A stretch of DNA of 64,000 nucleotides from JADFNB01 sp036397455 (GCA_036397455.1 DASWIX010000042.1:158671-222670), one strand, 5' to 3'; positions 24,945 to 33,991 are shown, counted from the stretch's first letter. Notes: generated from the sequence alone by a model not told the origin. Program-made: numbers and translations.

Positions 24945-25778
24945 ATGTTCGAATTCGACGCTTCGGCCGTGCTGCAACAACTAACCGACCTCGGCACGGC
25001 GTGGGGATTGAAGCTCGTGGCGGCGCTGGTTGTCCTGATCGCCGGCCGCACGGTGGCACGATGGACGCGTCGCGCCGTGGGCGCGGCACTGCGCCGCACC
25101 CACATGGACGAGACCCTCGTCCCGTTCCTTTCCTCGGTGACGTACTACGGGATGCTGATGTTCGTGCTCATCGCCGTGCTCGGGATGGTCGGCATCCAGA
25201 CCGCGTCGATGATCGCCGTGCTCGGCGCGGCGGGGCTCGCCGTGGGGTTCGCGCTGCAGGGCACGCTCGCCAATTTCGCGGCCGGCGTCATGTTGCTGAT
25301 TTTCCGTCCGTTCCGGAACGAGGACTTCATCGAGGCCGGCGGCACGTCGGGAACCGTCAAGGCCATTGGGATCTTCACGACGCACCTCGACACCCCCGAC
25401 AACGTCGGCGTGATCATCCCGAACGCGGCCATCTGGGGACAGACCATCAAGAACTTCGCGACCAACCCGACTCGCCGTATCGACCTGCTGATCGGTATCA
25501 GTTACCGCGACGACATCCAAACCGCGATCGAGACCATCCATCGCACGCTCGCGGCTGAGTCGCGCGTGCTGGCGCACCCTGCGCCCGTGATCGCCGTGCA
25601 CGAGTTGGGCGAGTCGTCGGTCAATATCGCCGTCAGGCCGTGGTGCGCCGGGGAGGACTATTGGGTCGTGCGATGGGATCTTACACGGGCGATCAAGCAA
25701 GCGCTCGAGGGGGCCGGCTGCAGCATTCCGTTCCCGCAGCGGGACGTGCATCTGTTCCAGGACACCGCCGCCGCATGA
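24945..25778 (+). CDS. MscS-family mechanosensitive channel
   Basis: A 277-aa small-conductance channel protein. Three hydrophobic helices occupy residues ~20-125 (LVAALVVLIAGRTVARW; YYGMLMFVLIAVLGMVG), and the pore-lining TM3 is AVLGAAGLAVGFALQGTLANFAAGVMLL, rich in Ala and Gly as in MscS. The beta domain follows (FRNEDFIEAGGTSGTVKAIG; IPNAAIWGQTIKNF). It opens under membrane tension. Its place between tryptophan dioxygenase and kynureninase genes is odd; it may have been inserted, or may export small solutes. The ATG at 24945 follows GGAG by about 8 bases. Confidence 0.9.
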   Translation: MFEFDASAVLQQLTDLGTAWGLKLVAALVVLIAGRTVARWTRRAVGAALRRTHMDETLVPFLSSVTYYGMLMFVLIAVLGMVGIQTASMIAVLGAAGLAVGFALQGTLANFAAGVMLLIFRPFRNEDFIEAGGTSGTVKAIGIFTTHLDTPDNVGVIIPNAAIWGQTIKNFATNPTRRIDLLIGISYRDDIQTAIETIHRTLAAESRVLAHPAPVIAVHELGESSVNIAVRPWCAGEDYWVVRWDLTRAIKQALEGAGCSIPFPQRDVHLFQDTAAA

Positions 25779-25788
25779 CACGGTTCGC

Positions 25789-26988
25789 ATGATCACCCCC
25801 GACGACCTCGCCCGCGACGCCAATCCGCTCGCGCCGTTCTATCAGCACTTCCGGGTCGGCGAACGTCTGCTCCTGACAGGGCATTCCCACCAGGCGTGGC
25901 CCGACGTGGGGTTCCACGCGCACCGGCAGGCGTGGGAAGACGCGGCACAGTACGTCGACGACAAGTGGGAGCGCGCCTTCGCCATGGCTGCGCGCGTGCG
26001 AGAAGGGTACGCGCGTCTGCTCGCCGATTCGCGCGGCCACATGGCGCTTGCCTCAAGTACCCATGACCTGGTGGTGCGCTTTCTCTCGGCGTTGCCGCTG
26101 CGGGAGCGGCCCCGCATCGTCACCACGGACGGGGAGTATCACTCCCTTCGCCGCCAGTTGAAACGGCTGGAAGAAGAAGGGATCGACGTCGTGTGGGTTC
26201 CGATGGACCCCGTCGAGGACCTTGCGAGCCGGCTCGCCGTCGCCGTGAACGACCGCACGGCAGCCGCGTGTGTCTCGGCCGTTTTGTTCCGCAGCGCGCG
26301 TATCGTTCCCCGTCTCGCAGCCGTCCAGGACGCGTGCGTCCGCCATGGCGCCGAGTTATTCGTCGACGCCTATCACGCGGTGAATGTCGTGCCGTTTTCG
26401 ATCCCCGACGCGCGGCTCGAACGCGCGTTCGTCGTGGGAGGCGGATACAAGTACTGCCAGCTCGGGGAGGGCAACTGTTTCCTGCGGTTCCCCGAGGAGA
26501 GCGCGCACCGGCCGGTGGTGACGGGGTGGTTCAGCGAATTCTCCGCCTTAGCCACGTCGGTTGAACACGACCGTACCGCGTACGGCCAGGGTGACGATCG
26601 GTTCGCCGGCGCGACGTACGATCCAACCAGTCATTATCGTGCCGCCGCGGTGTTCGATTTCTTCGCGGAGCAGGCACTCACGCCCGACGTGCTTCGTGCG
26701 GCGAGCCAACATCAGGTGGGAGTCCTCGCGGCGGCGTTCGACGCGCTCGACCTGCCGCCGGGCGTGATCGATCGCGATCGACATGTGCCGCTCGAAGCGA
26801 TCGGCGGGTTTCTCGCCCTCGCGACCCCGTACGCCGAAACCGTATGCGCGGGGCTGCGAGCGCGCGGTGTGCTCACGGACTATCGCGACCGGACCCTGCG
26901 GTTCGGCCCCGCACCATACCTCTCCGACCGCCAACTGCGCGATGCGATCGGCCACCTCGGCGAGACGGTGCGCGCGCTGACCCCCTAG
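25789..26988 (+). CDS. kynU: Kynureninase
   Basis: A 399-aa PLP enzyme that splits kynurenine into anthranilate and alanine. Motifs: LLTGHSHQAWPDV near residue 28, ASSTHDLVVRFLSALP near residue 87, the Asp-containing FVDAYHAVNVVPFSI near residue 192 and the PLP-binding Lys in VVGGGYKYCQLGEGNCF near residue 222. Start ATG 25789 is 10 bases after the channel gene. Its TAG stop shares the sequence CTAG (26985-26988) with the stop codon of the convergent regulator gene. It supplies anthranilate to the CoA ligase encoded at the far end of the cluster. Confidence 0.9.
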   Translation: MITPDDLARDANPLAPFYQHFRVGERLLLTGHSHQAWPDVGFHAHRQAWEDAAQYVDDKWERAFAMAARVREGYARLLADSRGHMALASSTHDLVVRFLSALPLRERPRIVTTDGEYHSLRRQLKRLEEEGIDVVWVPMDPVEDLASRLAVAVNDRTAAACVSAVLFRSARIVPRLAAVQDACVRHGAELFVDAYHAVNVVPFSIPDARLERAFVVGGGYKYCQLGEGNCFLRFPEESAHRPVVTGWFSEFSALATSVEHDRTAYGQGDDRFAGATYDPTSHYRAAAVFDFFAEQALTPDVLRAASQHQVGVLAAAFDALDLPPGVIDRDRHVPLEAIGGFLALATPYAETVCAGLRARGVLTDYRDRTLRFGPAPYLSDRQLRDAIGHLGETVRALTP

Positions 26989-28892
26989 GCCGCCTCGCCG
27001 GCCGCCGCCCGCATACGCATGCGCTGGCCGGCAGTCACCATGTCGCGCGCAACGACGTCGCGCACGATACGCGCCACGAAACCGTAGCCGCGCGGTTCCC
27101 ATACGACCCAGCGTCGCCATTCCAATTCGTCGAGCGCGTGGTTCAGCCGCTCACCGGTGAACCCGCTGGCCGCCGCCACGCGTTCCGGTGAAATGCGTTC
27201 GCCGAGGACGGACAGCGCCACGAGCACCTGCTGCGCGTCTTGCGAAAGCCGCCGGAACCCGACGCGAATCGCGGCGACGATTCCGTCCGGGAGATCGGAG
27301 GGCAACGTGTGATCCAGCGTCCTGAACGGCGCGGGCCACGCGGCAGGTTGGTCGTGCACCTCGAGCCCCAGCGCGATGGCATGGAGCAGCTCGACTGCCA
27401 GCAACGGAAGCCCGGCCGAGTCCACCGCGACCCGCCGCACGACCCGCTCGAGCGCGGGGGCGTCGAACTCCGGCAACGCCCATTGGGCGAGAACGCGTAG
27501 CGTCGCGTCGGTCATCGGCGTGAGCGTGACGGCCGCGCCCGGGATGTCGCGTCCAATCCGCGCGCGCAATTCGTCCAGGAGCGGACTGGGTGTTTCCGGC
27601 GTGGTGGCGAGCAGGACGCATACCGGTTTCGCGGCCGCGTCGCGCAACACCGCGTCGAACACCGCCGCCGATTCCCCATCCAACCATTGTGCGTCGTCCA
27701 CCGCAAGCAGCACCGGCTGATCCTCCGCGACTCCCGCGATCATCTCGCGCGCCGCCACCCCAAGCGGCGCCGGTGTCGCGCGGGCCGCGCGCGGGAACCG
27801 ATCGGCCCACTCCGGGAGACGGGTGGCAAATGCCGCCAACGCCCCGACGGGCGCCCCCGCCAGCCCCGGCGCCTCCAGCAGCCCCCCGCGCGCAAGCCCG
27901 AGGACCGCCGCCCACGGGTCGTTGGCGTCGGCGAGGACCGCGCGAACCACGGAGACCGCCGCGCCGTCCAGATGGGCCCGGGCCACCGTCTCCTCCATCA
28001 ATCGCGTTTTCCCCAGTCCGGGATCCCCTTCGATCACGATCAACCCCGCCCCTCCCCCCGCCGCGGCGCGGCGCCAGGCGTCGAGGACCTCAGCCAACTC
28101 CCGTTCCCGTCCGGCAAATGGTGCCCGCCGGGTGGCCCCTCCGGCTTCCTCGGGCGCCGCATTTGCCGGCGCGGCGGGGATCTTTCCGGCACGGATGCGG
28201 GCGACCAGCGCTTGCGACTCGCTGCTCGGCATCGCGCCGGGAATCTCTTGCAGCGCCTCGTGGAACGACGCGAACGCTCGCAGCGCTCCTGCCTGGTCAC
28301 CCCCCAGTGTGTGCGCGCGTAGCGCCAGTCGGACCGCGGGTTCCGAAACCGGATCCATCATCGTGGCGCGGCCGGCGCACGTCGCAGCCCCGTGCACGTG
28401 ACCGGAACGGAGCAGTGCCTCGCCCGCGCGGACCAGCGCGTCGACACACCGCCCGCGCCACAGCGACCGTTCGCCTGCCATCCAGTCCTCGAACGCTGAC
28501 GAATCGGGCACCGCGAAGCCCTCCAGAAACTCTCCGCCAATCAACGCGACGGCACCCGCCCAATTCTGCGATGCCATGCATTCCGCGAGATCGTCCACGT
28601 CGAGCCGCACCGCCCCCTCAACGAGTCGCACCTGGTCGGAGGCCGTTTCGACCGCGTGATCGCCGAGCGCCCGGCGGAGTACGCGAATGGATTCCCGCAG
28701 GGAATGGCGCGCGGGCGTCTCCTGTTTTTCCGGCCACAGGAGGCCGACGAGATGGTCGCGCGTGCGCGCGTGGCGCGGTGAGCGCGCAAGGTACACGAGC
28801 AACGCCAGATTCTTCCGCCACGAGAGTTCCGCCGGCAGCTCACCGCCATCCACGGACACCGCAACCGGACCGAGCGTTTGGCAGCGGATCAC
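26985..28892 (-). CDS. BTAD/SARP-like transcriptional regulator with AAA ATPase domain
   Basis: A 635-aa regulator. The N-terminus (residues ~1-95) is an OmpR-type winged helix of the SARP kind (LLVYLARSPRHARTRDHLVGLLWPE; ARHSLRESIRVLRRALG). A BTAD helical region follows (~95-235), then an AAA/NACHT-like ATPase: Walker A GDPGLGKTRLM near residue 285 and Walker B VLLAVDDAQWLDGE near residue 385. C-terminal winged-helix-like sequence follows (LSQDAQQVLVALSVLGERIS). Its ATG overlaps the stop of the kinase gene upstream (ATGA at 28889-28892), so regulator and kinase are made together. It may control the convergent tryptophan cluster, but nothing in the DNA proves this. Confidence 0.85.
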   Translation of the reverse strand: MIRCQTLGPVAVSVDGGELPAELSWRKNLALLVYLARSPRHARTRDHLVGLLWPEKQETPARHSLRESIRVLRRALGDHAVETASDQVRLVEGAVRLDVDDLAECMASQNWAGAVALIGGEFLEGFAVPDSSAFEDWMAGERSLWRGRCVDALVRAGEALLRSGHVHGAATCAGRATMMDPVSEPAVRLALRAHTLGGDQAGALRAFASFHEALQEIPGAMPSSESQALVARIRAGKIPAAPANAAPEEAGGATRRAPFAGRERELAEVLDAWRRAAAGGGAGLIVIEGDPGLGKTRLMEETVARAHLDGAAVSVVRAVLADANDPWAAVLGLARGGLLEAPGLAGAPVGALAAFATRLPEWADRFPRAARATPAPLGVAAREMIAGVAEDQPVLLAVDDAQWLDGESAAVFDAVLRDAAAKPVCVLLATTPETPSPLLDELRARIGRDIPGAAVTLTPMTDATLRVLAQWALPEFDAPALERVVRRVAVDSAGLPLLAVELLHAIALGLEVHDQPAAWPAPFRTLDHTLPSDLPDGIVAAIRVGFRRLSQDAQQVLVALSVLGERISPERVAAASGFTGERLNHALDELEWRRWVVWEPRGYGFVARIVRDVVARDMVTAGQRMRMRAAAGEAA

Positions 28893-31735
28893 GGCGACCC
28901 GTCCCGTGCGCGACAGCGGCGGAGCGCGTCACGCATCTCGCGGAGCAACGGGTCGAACTCCGCGTCGGCCGATTCCCACCGCGCAACCGCGTCGGGCAGG
29001 ACGCGACACGCCGTCGCCCGGTCACCGCGGCGCGACGCGTCAACGCCCCGCAGGTATCGACCAAACGTCTCGAATGCCCAGTCGATTTCGGCGGGCTGGG
29101 CGGGACCCTGGAGCCAGCGTTCGAAGTCCGCGTTCTCATACCACCGCCACTCCGCATCCGCGTACGCGTCTCCGGCCGCCGCTTTCCACTGACCGCGTTT
29201 CAAATGGGTGAGGGCGCGGACAAACGGCTCCCCTCCCCGACCGCCCACGTCGAACGCAACCACGCGATCCGTCTCGCGGATCGCGGTTCGCACGTCGCCG
29301 ACCGCTTCCGCCGCAAGCGCCTTCAAGAGCGTTCCCAACGGCGACCCGGAATCGACGGAGGCGCGCTCGCGCCATCGCGCGGCCGCCGCATCGTCACGCC
29401 GCCCGTACGCGTCGGCGGCGAGCGTCCATGCGGCGCGCGCTCCCACCACAGGCGACGACGCCAGCACTTCGAGGATCTGGCGCCCGGTCACGCGATCCGG
29501 CTCGGCTACGCCCGGCATCCCCACCACGCCCGGCAACAGACGCCACTGCGCCGCTTGAAGCCTCAGATCCGGATCCCCGGCGGTGGCAACCATATCGAAC
29601 AACGCCAAGGCCTCCCCGATCCGCCCAAGTCCGATCGCCGCGAGTCCTTGCGCCAGCATCGCCTCCCTGCGCATCACCGGATCGGTGGTCCTTGCCAGCG
29701 CGGCCGCGACCTCGAACTGGGCGTGGGGAATGCCGCAGGACGGTCCCATCCGCAGCGCCCGCGAGAGCCCCTCGACACCACCCTGCCCGCCGAGCGTCTC
29801 CGCGCGCATTCTCGCTGCCTGCGTGGCGTCGAAGCGTTCGGCCCAGGCCAGTTGCAGGAAGCACTCGAGACAGAGATCGACCTCGGTGATCGGCGCTGCA
29901 ATCTGCCCGTACCGCGCGAGCACCTCAGCCGAGCGCTGCCGCGCGCCCTGGCGTATGAGCGCCCACGCCAGCGTCGAATGCGCCGGAGCGAGGAACGGAT
30001 TGCGCGCGACGGAGGAATCGAGAATCGTGATAGCGCTATCCAAGCCGATCCCCACGAGCGCGCCGCGATGAAACAGTTCATTTCCATACAGCAGCCACGG
30101 ATAGGCATCGGCTGGGTAGCGCCGCACCGCCTCCTGGAGATTCGCCAGGCGAACGTCAAAGCTCCCGGCGATATCCGCTTCGATCAACAGAGAGTCCAGG
30201 CCGGAGAAATCCCCCGCATGTTGCCGGAACACCGCCGCCAATTGTTCCCGCGGCATGGGGTCACGTCGCCAGCGCCGCGCGTTGAACAACCGCCACCATG
30301 CCAGAACCAACGTGGAATCGAGCGCCAACGCCCGTTCGTATGCCGCCTGCGCGGCCGGCCACGTCTCGCGTTGGAACGCCCAGTCGCCCGCGATCAGGGC
30401 GTCGATCGCCTCGGTACTCTTCCCGCGAAGCGAGGCGACGCCCTTGTAGCGCGTCACCAAATCCGGGGCCACGACACTGACCAACTCGAGGCCGATCGAA
30501 AACGCGAGGTCGTGACGGTCCTCGAACCTGCCCCGGATCCGCCCCGTCGTCCGCGCGATGCCCGCCGTATCGATCACAGCGAGACGAATCTCCAGCGAGT
30601 CGCCGGTCCGCGTCACGGTGCCACGAGCAACGTGCCTGGTGCCGAGTTCCCGCCACGCCGCGTTGTTCAGGGAATCGTCGAAGGACCCGGACGCCTCCCT
30701 CCATGGGGCCACCAACGCCATCGGCGTGATGGTCATCCCACGACCGGTGAACCCCCCTTCCAGCTGGAAGGCGACGGCGCCCGCAAGATCGCGACCAAGT
30801 TCCGCGGAAGCGCCGGACCCGGCAGTGAGCGGCAGGATGGCCAGATCGGTGATCCGCGGATCAGGCGGCTGAGCGGTCGGGCGCAAGACGAGGCCAACTA
30901 CGAGAGTCGCAGCGCCGGCCGCGGCTGCGATCGGAAGCGCGCGACGGCGCAGTGGTAATCCCCCCAGCGCCTTGCTGAACGACGTCGCGTCGGGGTATCG
31001 ATCGGCGGGACTCAACTCGAGCGCACGAGTGAGCACCCGCACCATGTGGCGGTCGATCCCCGTCCAGTCAGCTTGCCTCGTGTCGCCGGCACCCTCCCAC
31101 CGCCGCCCGGTTGCTGCCTCATACAGCACCATGCCGACCGTATACACGTCGGCGGCGGGGGTCACGTCGCCACCTACGAACTGTTCCGGCGGCATGTACG
31201 CCGGGGATCCAATCAGCCTGCCGGGCTCGGTGAGGGCAGTGGCGGCGGCGGTGGTGTCCTTCGCGATCCCGAAATCTCCCAAGAGCGGGCGACCATGGCG
31301 CAGGAAGATATTGCTCGGCTTGATGTCCCGGTGAACCACGCCTCGCGCGTGGACGAGCACGAGACCATCGAGCAGGTCCATGCCCAGTTGCTTCACGTCG
31401 GCCCGGGGAAGTGGCCCACTCCGCAGCCGCTCCTCGAGCGTGCCGCGCTCCAGGTATTCCATGATGAAATACGGAATGCCGTCCGCATTTCCGAGATCGT
31501 GAATGGGGATGATGGCCCGGTGGCTCAGACTGGCCAGGACTCGTGCCTCACGCAGGAATCGCTCGGCGGCCTCGGCGGTGGCGAGTTCCGGCCTGAGAAC
31601 CTTGATCGCGACCGGCCGGTCCAGGGCCGTGTCCTTTCCAAGGAACACGATCCCCATTCCCCCACTGGCTAATTCGCGATCTATTTCGTACTGAGGCGCC
31701 AAAGCCGCGCGCAGCCGCTCGATGAGGCGATTCAT
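28889..31735 (-). CDS. Transmembrane Ser/Thr protein kinase with long TPR-like C-terminus
   Basis: A 948-aa kinase. Catalytic domain residues ~15-275: glycine loop ELASGGMGIVFLGKD, VAIKVL Lys near residue 46, HRDIKPSN near 138, DFGIAKD near 155, GSPAYMPPEQF. One transmembrane helix (LPIAAAAGAATLVVGLVLRP, ~residues 285-305) follows. The remaining ~640 residues contain a FlgO/TolB-like segment (ITDLAILPLTAGSGASAELGRDLAGAV) and then many helical repeats of the TPR type (AAQAAYERALALDSTLVLAWW; NPFLAPAHSTLAWALIRQGA). This architecture is common in Gemmatimonadota and Acidobacteriota. It likely senses an envelope signal and modifies the co-translated regulator. Confidence 0.88.
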   Translation of the reverse strand: MNRLIERLRAALAPQYEIDRELASGGMGIVFLGKDTALDRPVAIKVLRPELATAEAAERFLREARVLASLSHRAIIPIHDLGNADGIPYFIMEYLERGTLEERLRSGPLPRADVKQLGMDLLDGLVLVHARGVVHRDIKPSNIFLRHGRPLLGDFGIAKDTTAAATALTEPGRLIGSPAYMPPEQFVGGDVTPAADVYTVGMVLYEAATGRRWEGAGDTRQADWTGIDRHMVRVLTRALELSPADRYPDATSFSKALGGLPLRRRALPIAAAAGAATLVVGLVLRPTAQPPDPRITDLAILPLTAGSGASAELGRDLAGAVAFQLEGGFTGRGMTITPMALVAPWREASGSFDDSLNNAAWRELGTRHVARGTVTRTGDSLEIRLAVIDTAGIARTTGRIRGRFEDRHDLAFSIGLELVSVVAPDLVTRYKGVASLRGKSTEAIDALIAGDWAFQRETWPAAQAAYERALALDSTLVLAWWRLFNARRWRRDPMPREQLAAVFRQHAGDFSGLDSLLIEADIAGSFDVRLANLQEAVRRYPADAYPWLLYGNELFHRGALVGIGLDSAITILDSSVARNPFLAPAHSTLAWALIRQGARQRSAEVLARYGQIAAPITEVDLCLECFLQLAWAERFDATQAARMRAETLGGQGGVEGLSRALRMGPSCGIPHAQFEVAAALARTTDPVMRREAMLAQGLAAIGLGRIGEALALFDMVATAGDPDLRLQAAQWRLLPGVVGMPGVAEPDRVTGRQILEVLASSPVVGARAAWTLAADAYGRRDDAAAARWRERASVDSGSPLGTLLKALAAEAVGDVRTAIRETDRVVAFDVGGRGGEPFVRALTHLKRGQWKAAAGDAYADAEWRWYENADFERWLQGPAQPAEIDWAFETFGRYLRGVDASRRGDRATACRVLPDAVARWESADAEFDPLLREMRDALRRCRARDGSP

Positions 31736-31854
31736 CCGGACCTCGGGTCGCCACCAATCTTATCGGAACACCCCGGCTGCGCTACAGGGCGGTCACGACG
31801 CCATGGGGAGCAGGCAGTAGCTTTCGCGTCTGATCGCTTCACCGGAGGATCACC

Positions 31855-32532
31855 ATGACCCTGCACGTTACGTATCTCGGACATTCCGCGTTCCACCTGT
31901 CCGACGATACCCACACCCTCGTCATCGATCCGTTTCTCACTGGCAACCCCGTCGCCACCACCACCGCCGACCAGATCACGTGTGACTACGTCGCCCTGAC
32001 ACACGGGCACTCCGACCACGTGGGGGACACGATCGACATCGCCACGGCGAACGGCGCCACGGTGATCGCCGCGTTCGAGATCTGCAACTTCCTCGGCGAG
32101 CACGGCGTCGCGAAGACGGAGCCCGGGAATCCCGGCGGCCGGATAGACTTTCCGTTCGGGTGGGTCGCGTTCACACAGGCATTCCACTCGTCGTCCTACG
32201 AAGGACGGTACATGGGCATGCCATGTGGCCTCGTGATCCGGATGGGCGGCGCGACGCTGTATCACTGCGGCGACACCGGGCTGTTCAGCGACATGAAATT
32301 GCTTGGCGAGATCTACCAGCCGGATGTCGCGTGCATCCCGATCGGCGACCGGTTCACCATGGGACCCGAGATGGCGGCGCGTGCGGCGGAACTGATAGGC
32401 GCGAAGGCGGTGATTCCGATTCACTACAACACCTGGCCGCCGATCGCGCAGGATCCCGCCGATTTCCGTCCCGGCGGTGGGATCCAGGTGAACGCGCTCA
32501 AGCCGGGCGAGCGGTGGACGGTGGGGAGCTGA
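31855..32532 (+). CDS. UPF0173 metal-dependent hydrolase (MBL fold)
   Basis: A 225-aa metallo-beta-lactamase-fold protein of the UPF0173 (YtkL) family. Metal motif LTHGHSDHVGD near residue 44, DPFLTGNPVA near residue 24, CGDTGLFSDMKLLGE near residue 140 and IPIHYNTWPPIAQDP near residue 183 are all family-typical. The reaction is unknown. The ATG at 31855 follows GGAGGA by five bases. It is divergent from the kinase gene, with about 120 bases between. Only ~50 bases after its stop the sequence character changes at a less GC-rich island. Confidence 0.9.
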   Translation: MTLHVTYLGHSAFHLSDDTHTLVIDPFLTGNPVATTTADQITCDYVALTHGHSDHVGDTIDIATANGATVIAAFEICNFLGEHGVAKTEPGNPGGRIDFPFGWVAFTQAFHSSSYEGRYMGMPCGLVIRMGGATLYHCGDTGLFSDMKLLGEIYQPDVACIPIGDRFTMGPEMAARAAELIGAKAVIPIHYNTWPPIAQDPADFRPGGGIQVNALKPGERWTVGS

Positions 32533-32585
32533 TGGACATCCGACGGCGCTTGCCCACGTTTGGTCGAGATGCTAATAGCTTCTGA

Positions 32586-32611
32586 AGTCGGAAGTATGTA
32601 TTTAACGCACA
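32586..32611. repeat. Left copy of a 26-bp imperfect inverted repeat
   Basis: Read on the minus strand this is TGTGCGTTAAATACATACTT followed by CCGACT. It matches the plus-strand sequence at 34531-34556 at 22 of 26 positions. The two copies face each other and enclose about 1.9 kb of less GC-rich DNA with pyrE and a broken gene. They may be the ends of a mobile unit or a shared promoter-like element. Confidence 0.5.
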
Positions 32612-32664
32612 ATAGGGCGTTTCGTCCCTTGGTGCAGTGTGGATTCGTAAGGGTGGTGAAGACG

Positions 32665-32862
32665 CTAAGCGGCGACCCATTCGGTAAAGGCGGCCGCGAG
32701 GGCAGATATGCGGTCTTCCAGGGCTGCCGGGTTGCCGCTGTGTTCTAAAACGTCCTCAATCGAACGCTCGAACGCAGCCCGAAGCTGCTCAAATTCCGAG
32801 GTGGGAACCGGACGGCCCTCAAGGTAATCGGCGAGCGTTTGACAAACGTGGGCAACCACCAC
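32665..32862 (-). CDS. Small hypothetical protein, acidic
   Basis: A 65-aa open frame starting with GTG (VVVAHVCQTLADYLEGRPVP) and rich in Glu and Ala, with a predicted helical middle (EFEQLRAAFERSIEDVLEH). I do not recognise a family. The start is weak: no ribosome site is evident and the frame stays open upstream. It lies in the island between the 26-bp inverted repeats, downstream of pyrE on the same strand. Between it and pyrE (32890-32960) another short frame encodes a fragment ending LDHIAQEVYGSPS, which looks like the tail of a lost gene. Confidence 0.35.
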   Translation of the reverse strand: MVVAHVCQTLADYLEGRPVPTSEFEQLRAAFERSIEDVLEHSGNPAALEDRISALAAAFTEWVAA

Positions 32863-32962
32863 AACCGCTATCGGGTTCGCCGCTAGCTCGGGCTTCCATA
32901 GACTTCTTGGGCGATGTGGTCGAGCGTGTCTTGGTTGAAGCCCTTGGTTCTGTAATACTCCG

Positions 32963-33562
32963 TTAGCCGAGTGCGCTCATCCTTTCCGCGCGTGCGGTGG
33001 ATGACCGCCGCAGACGACCTGCTGCTTCAAATTCCCTTCGCTCGAAGACTGGTGCATAAGGGGCGTAGCGCTCAAGGAGCTGTCGTCCACCCGCGTCCCG
33101 ATCGACGAGTGAGACGATCACCGCGATCTCAATACCCCGTGCTTGGATCGCCTTCACGGCGTCTTCGACAGAACGGCCGGAGGTTACGACGTCGTCCACA
33201 ATTGCTACGCGGTGAACATGGTCCATCGGTCCCTCGATCTGCTGACGCAACCCATGCTCTTTCGCTTTATGTCGAACAAAGAAGGCAGTGACCGGATGAT
33301 CCGTTAGCCGGGATTGCAACGATGCAGCTGTGGCAATCGGTACCGCTCCGAAGACAATCCCGCCCACCGCATCGACCTTGTATGCCTTAATAGCCGACAG
33401 AACTGCGTCAGCCACTAGATCAAGACCTTGCGGATCTTGAGTGACCATTTTGGTATTGAAGTAGAAGTCGCTCTTGCCGCCAGCGGATAGCGTGTACTCC
33501 CCCTGTTGGAGTGCTTTGGTCTCCAATAGCTCAAACAGCGATGCGCGGCGCTCGGGGGTCAT
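32963..33562 (-). CDS. pyrE: Orotate phosphoribosyltransferase
   Basis: A 199-aa PRTase that joins orotate and PRPP to make OMP in pyrimidine synthesis. PRPP-binding motif VAIVDDVVTSGRSVEDAV near residue 118; SAGGKSDFYFNTKMVT near residue 27 and VGGIVFGAVPIATA near residue 69 are typical. The ATG at 33562 is preceded by GGAGA; an upstream in-frame TTG at 33580 is unlikely. The last ~12 residues (RLRRSSTARAERMSALG) are not conserved, and its TAA stop lies inside GGCTAAC on the coding strand, like the edge of an integron gene cassette. It stands alone without other pyr genes in a foreign-looking island. Confidence 0.85.
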   Translation of the reverse strand: MTPERRASLFELLETKALQQGEYTLSAGGKSDFYFNTKMVTQDPQGLDLVADAVLSAIKAYKVDAVGGIVFGAVPIATAASLQSRLTDHPVTAFFVRHKAKEHGLRQQIEGPMDHVHRVAIVDDVVTSGRSVEDAVKAIQARGIEIAVIVSLVDRDAGGRQLLERYAPYAPVFERREFEAAGRLRRSSTARAERMSALG

Positions 33563-33951
33563 GAAGTCTCCGGAATTCAAGATACGGGAACAGGGGAGAA
33601 TGAAGAACCGCCTGGGGAAGCCTTAGCTAGTCTGAAGAAACCCCACGTCGTTCGCGCCAAACGCCCTCCTGCGGGGTGTGCTGTGTTGTGGCGAGCCCTC
33701 TTCGCGCTTCACGGGAGCGCCTGCGCGCCCCCTGTCTATGGTAGATAGTATACCAGCAAGTCGAAATTAGATCTCCTTGGGGCTTTACGCAAGAGTTTCG
33801 TACCACCTTAAACCCGATCGTTGGCCACTGGTTGCCGGTAGGTCAGCCGCTTTCCATCTGCCGCCCGGATCGCGGCCACGGTAGAAGTCAGAGCACCGGG
33901 GGCCGAGCAACATCCTTCAAAACGGGACCACCCCACCGCCGTGTTGTAGAG
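33563..33951. other. Gene-free stretch in the island, AT-richer than surroundings
   Basis: About 390 bases upstream of pyrE with no convincing reading frame. The part around 33735-33790 (for example GGTAGATAGTATACCAGCAA) is clearly AT-richer than the rest of the window, suggesting foreign origin. The right part (from 33884) belongs to a repeat also found at 62.3 kb. No terminator or RNA gene is evident. Confidence 0.5.
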
Positions 33952-33991
33952 CTATACGCGCTTGACAGTAGAGGCCTTATAGGAGTTAGGC
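33884..33991. repeat. ~105-bp dispersed repeat, copy 1
   Basis: From GAAGTCAGAGCACCGGGGGC to CTTATAGGAGTTAGGC this block matches 62345-62448 with scattered differences, in the same orientation. On the minus strand it begins GCCTAAC (an RYYYAAC core as at integron attC starts), then CTATAAGGCCTC, TGTCAAG and GGTGGTCCCGTTTTGAA, the last resembling internal repeats of IS21-family ends. It lies directly at the truncated 3' end of a broken gene. Its nature (attC-like site, IS end or both) is unresolved. Confidence 0.6.

Noticed and set aside
27590..30958. A 1122-codon open frame on the plus strand
   Set aside because: It lies fully antisense to the regulator and kinase genes, is extremely rich in Arg and Pro and has no recognisable domain; it is a GC-skewed shadow of the minus-strand genes.
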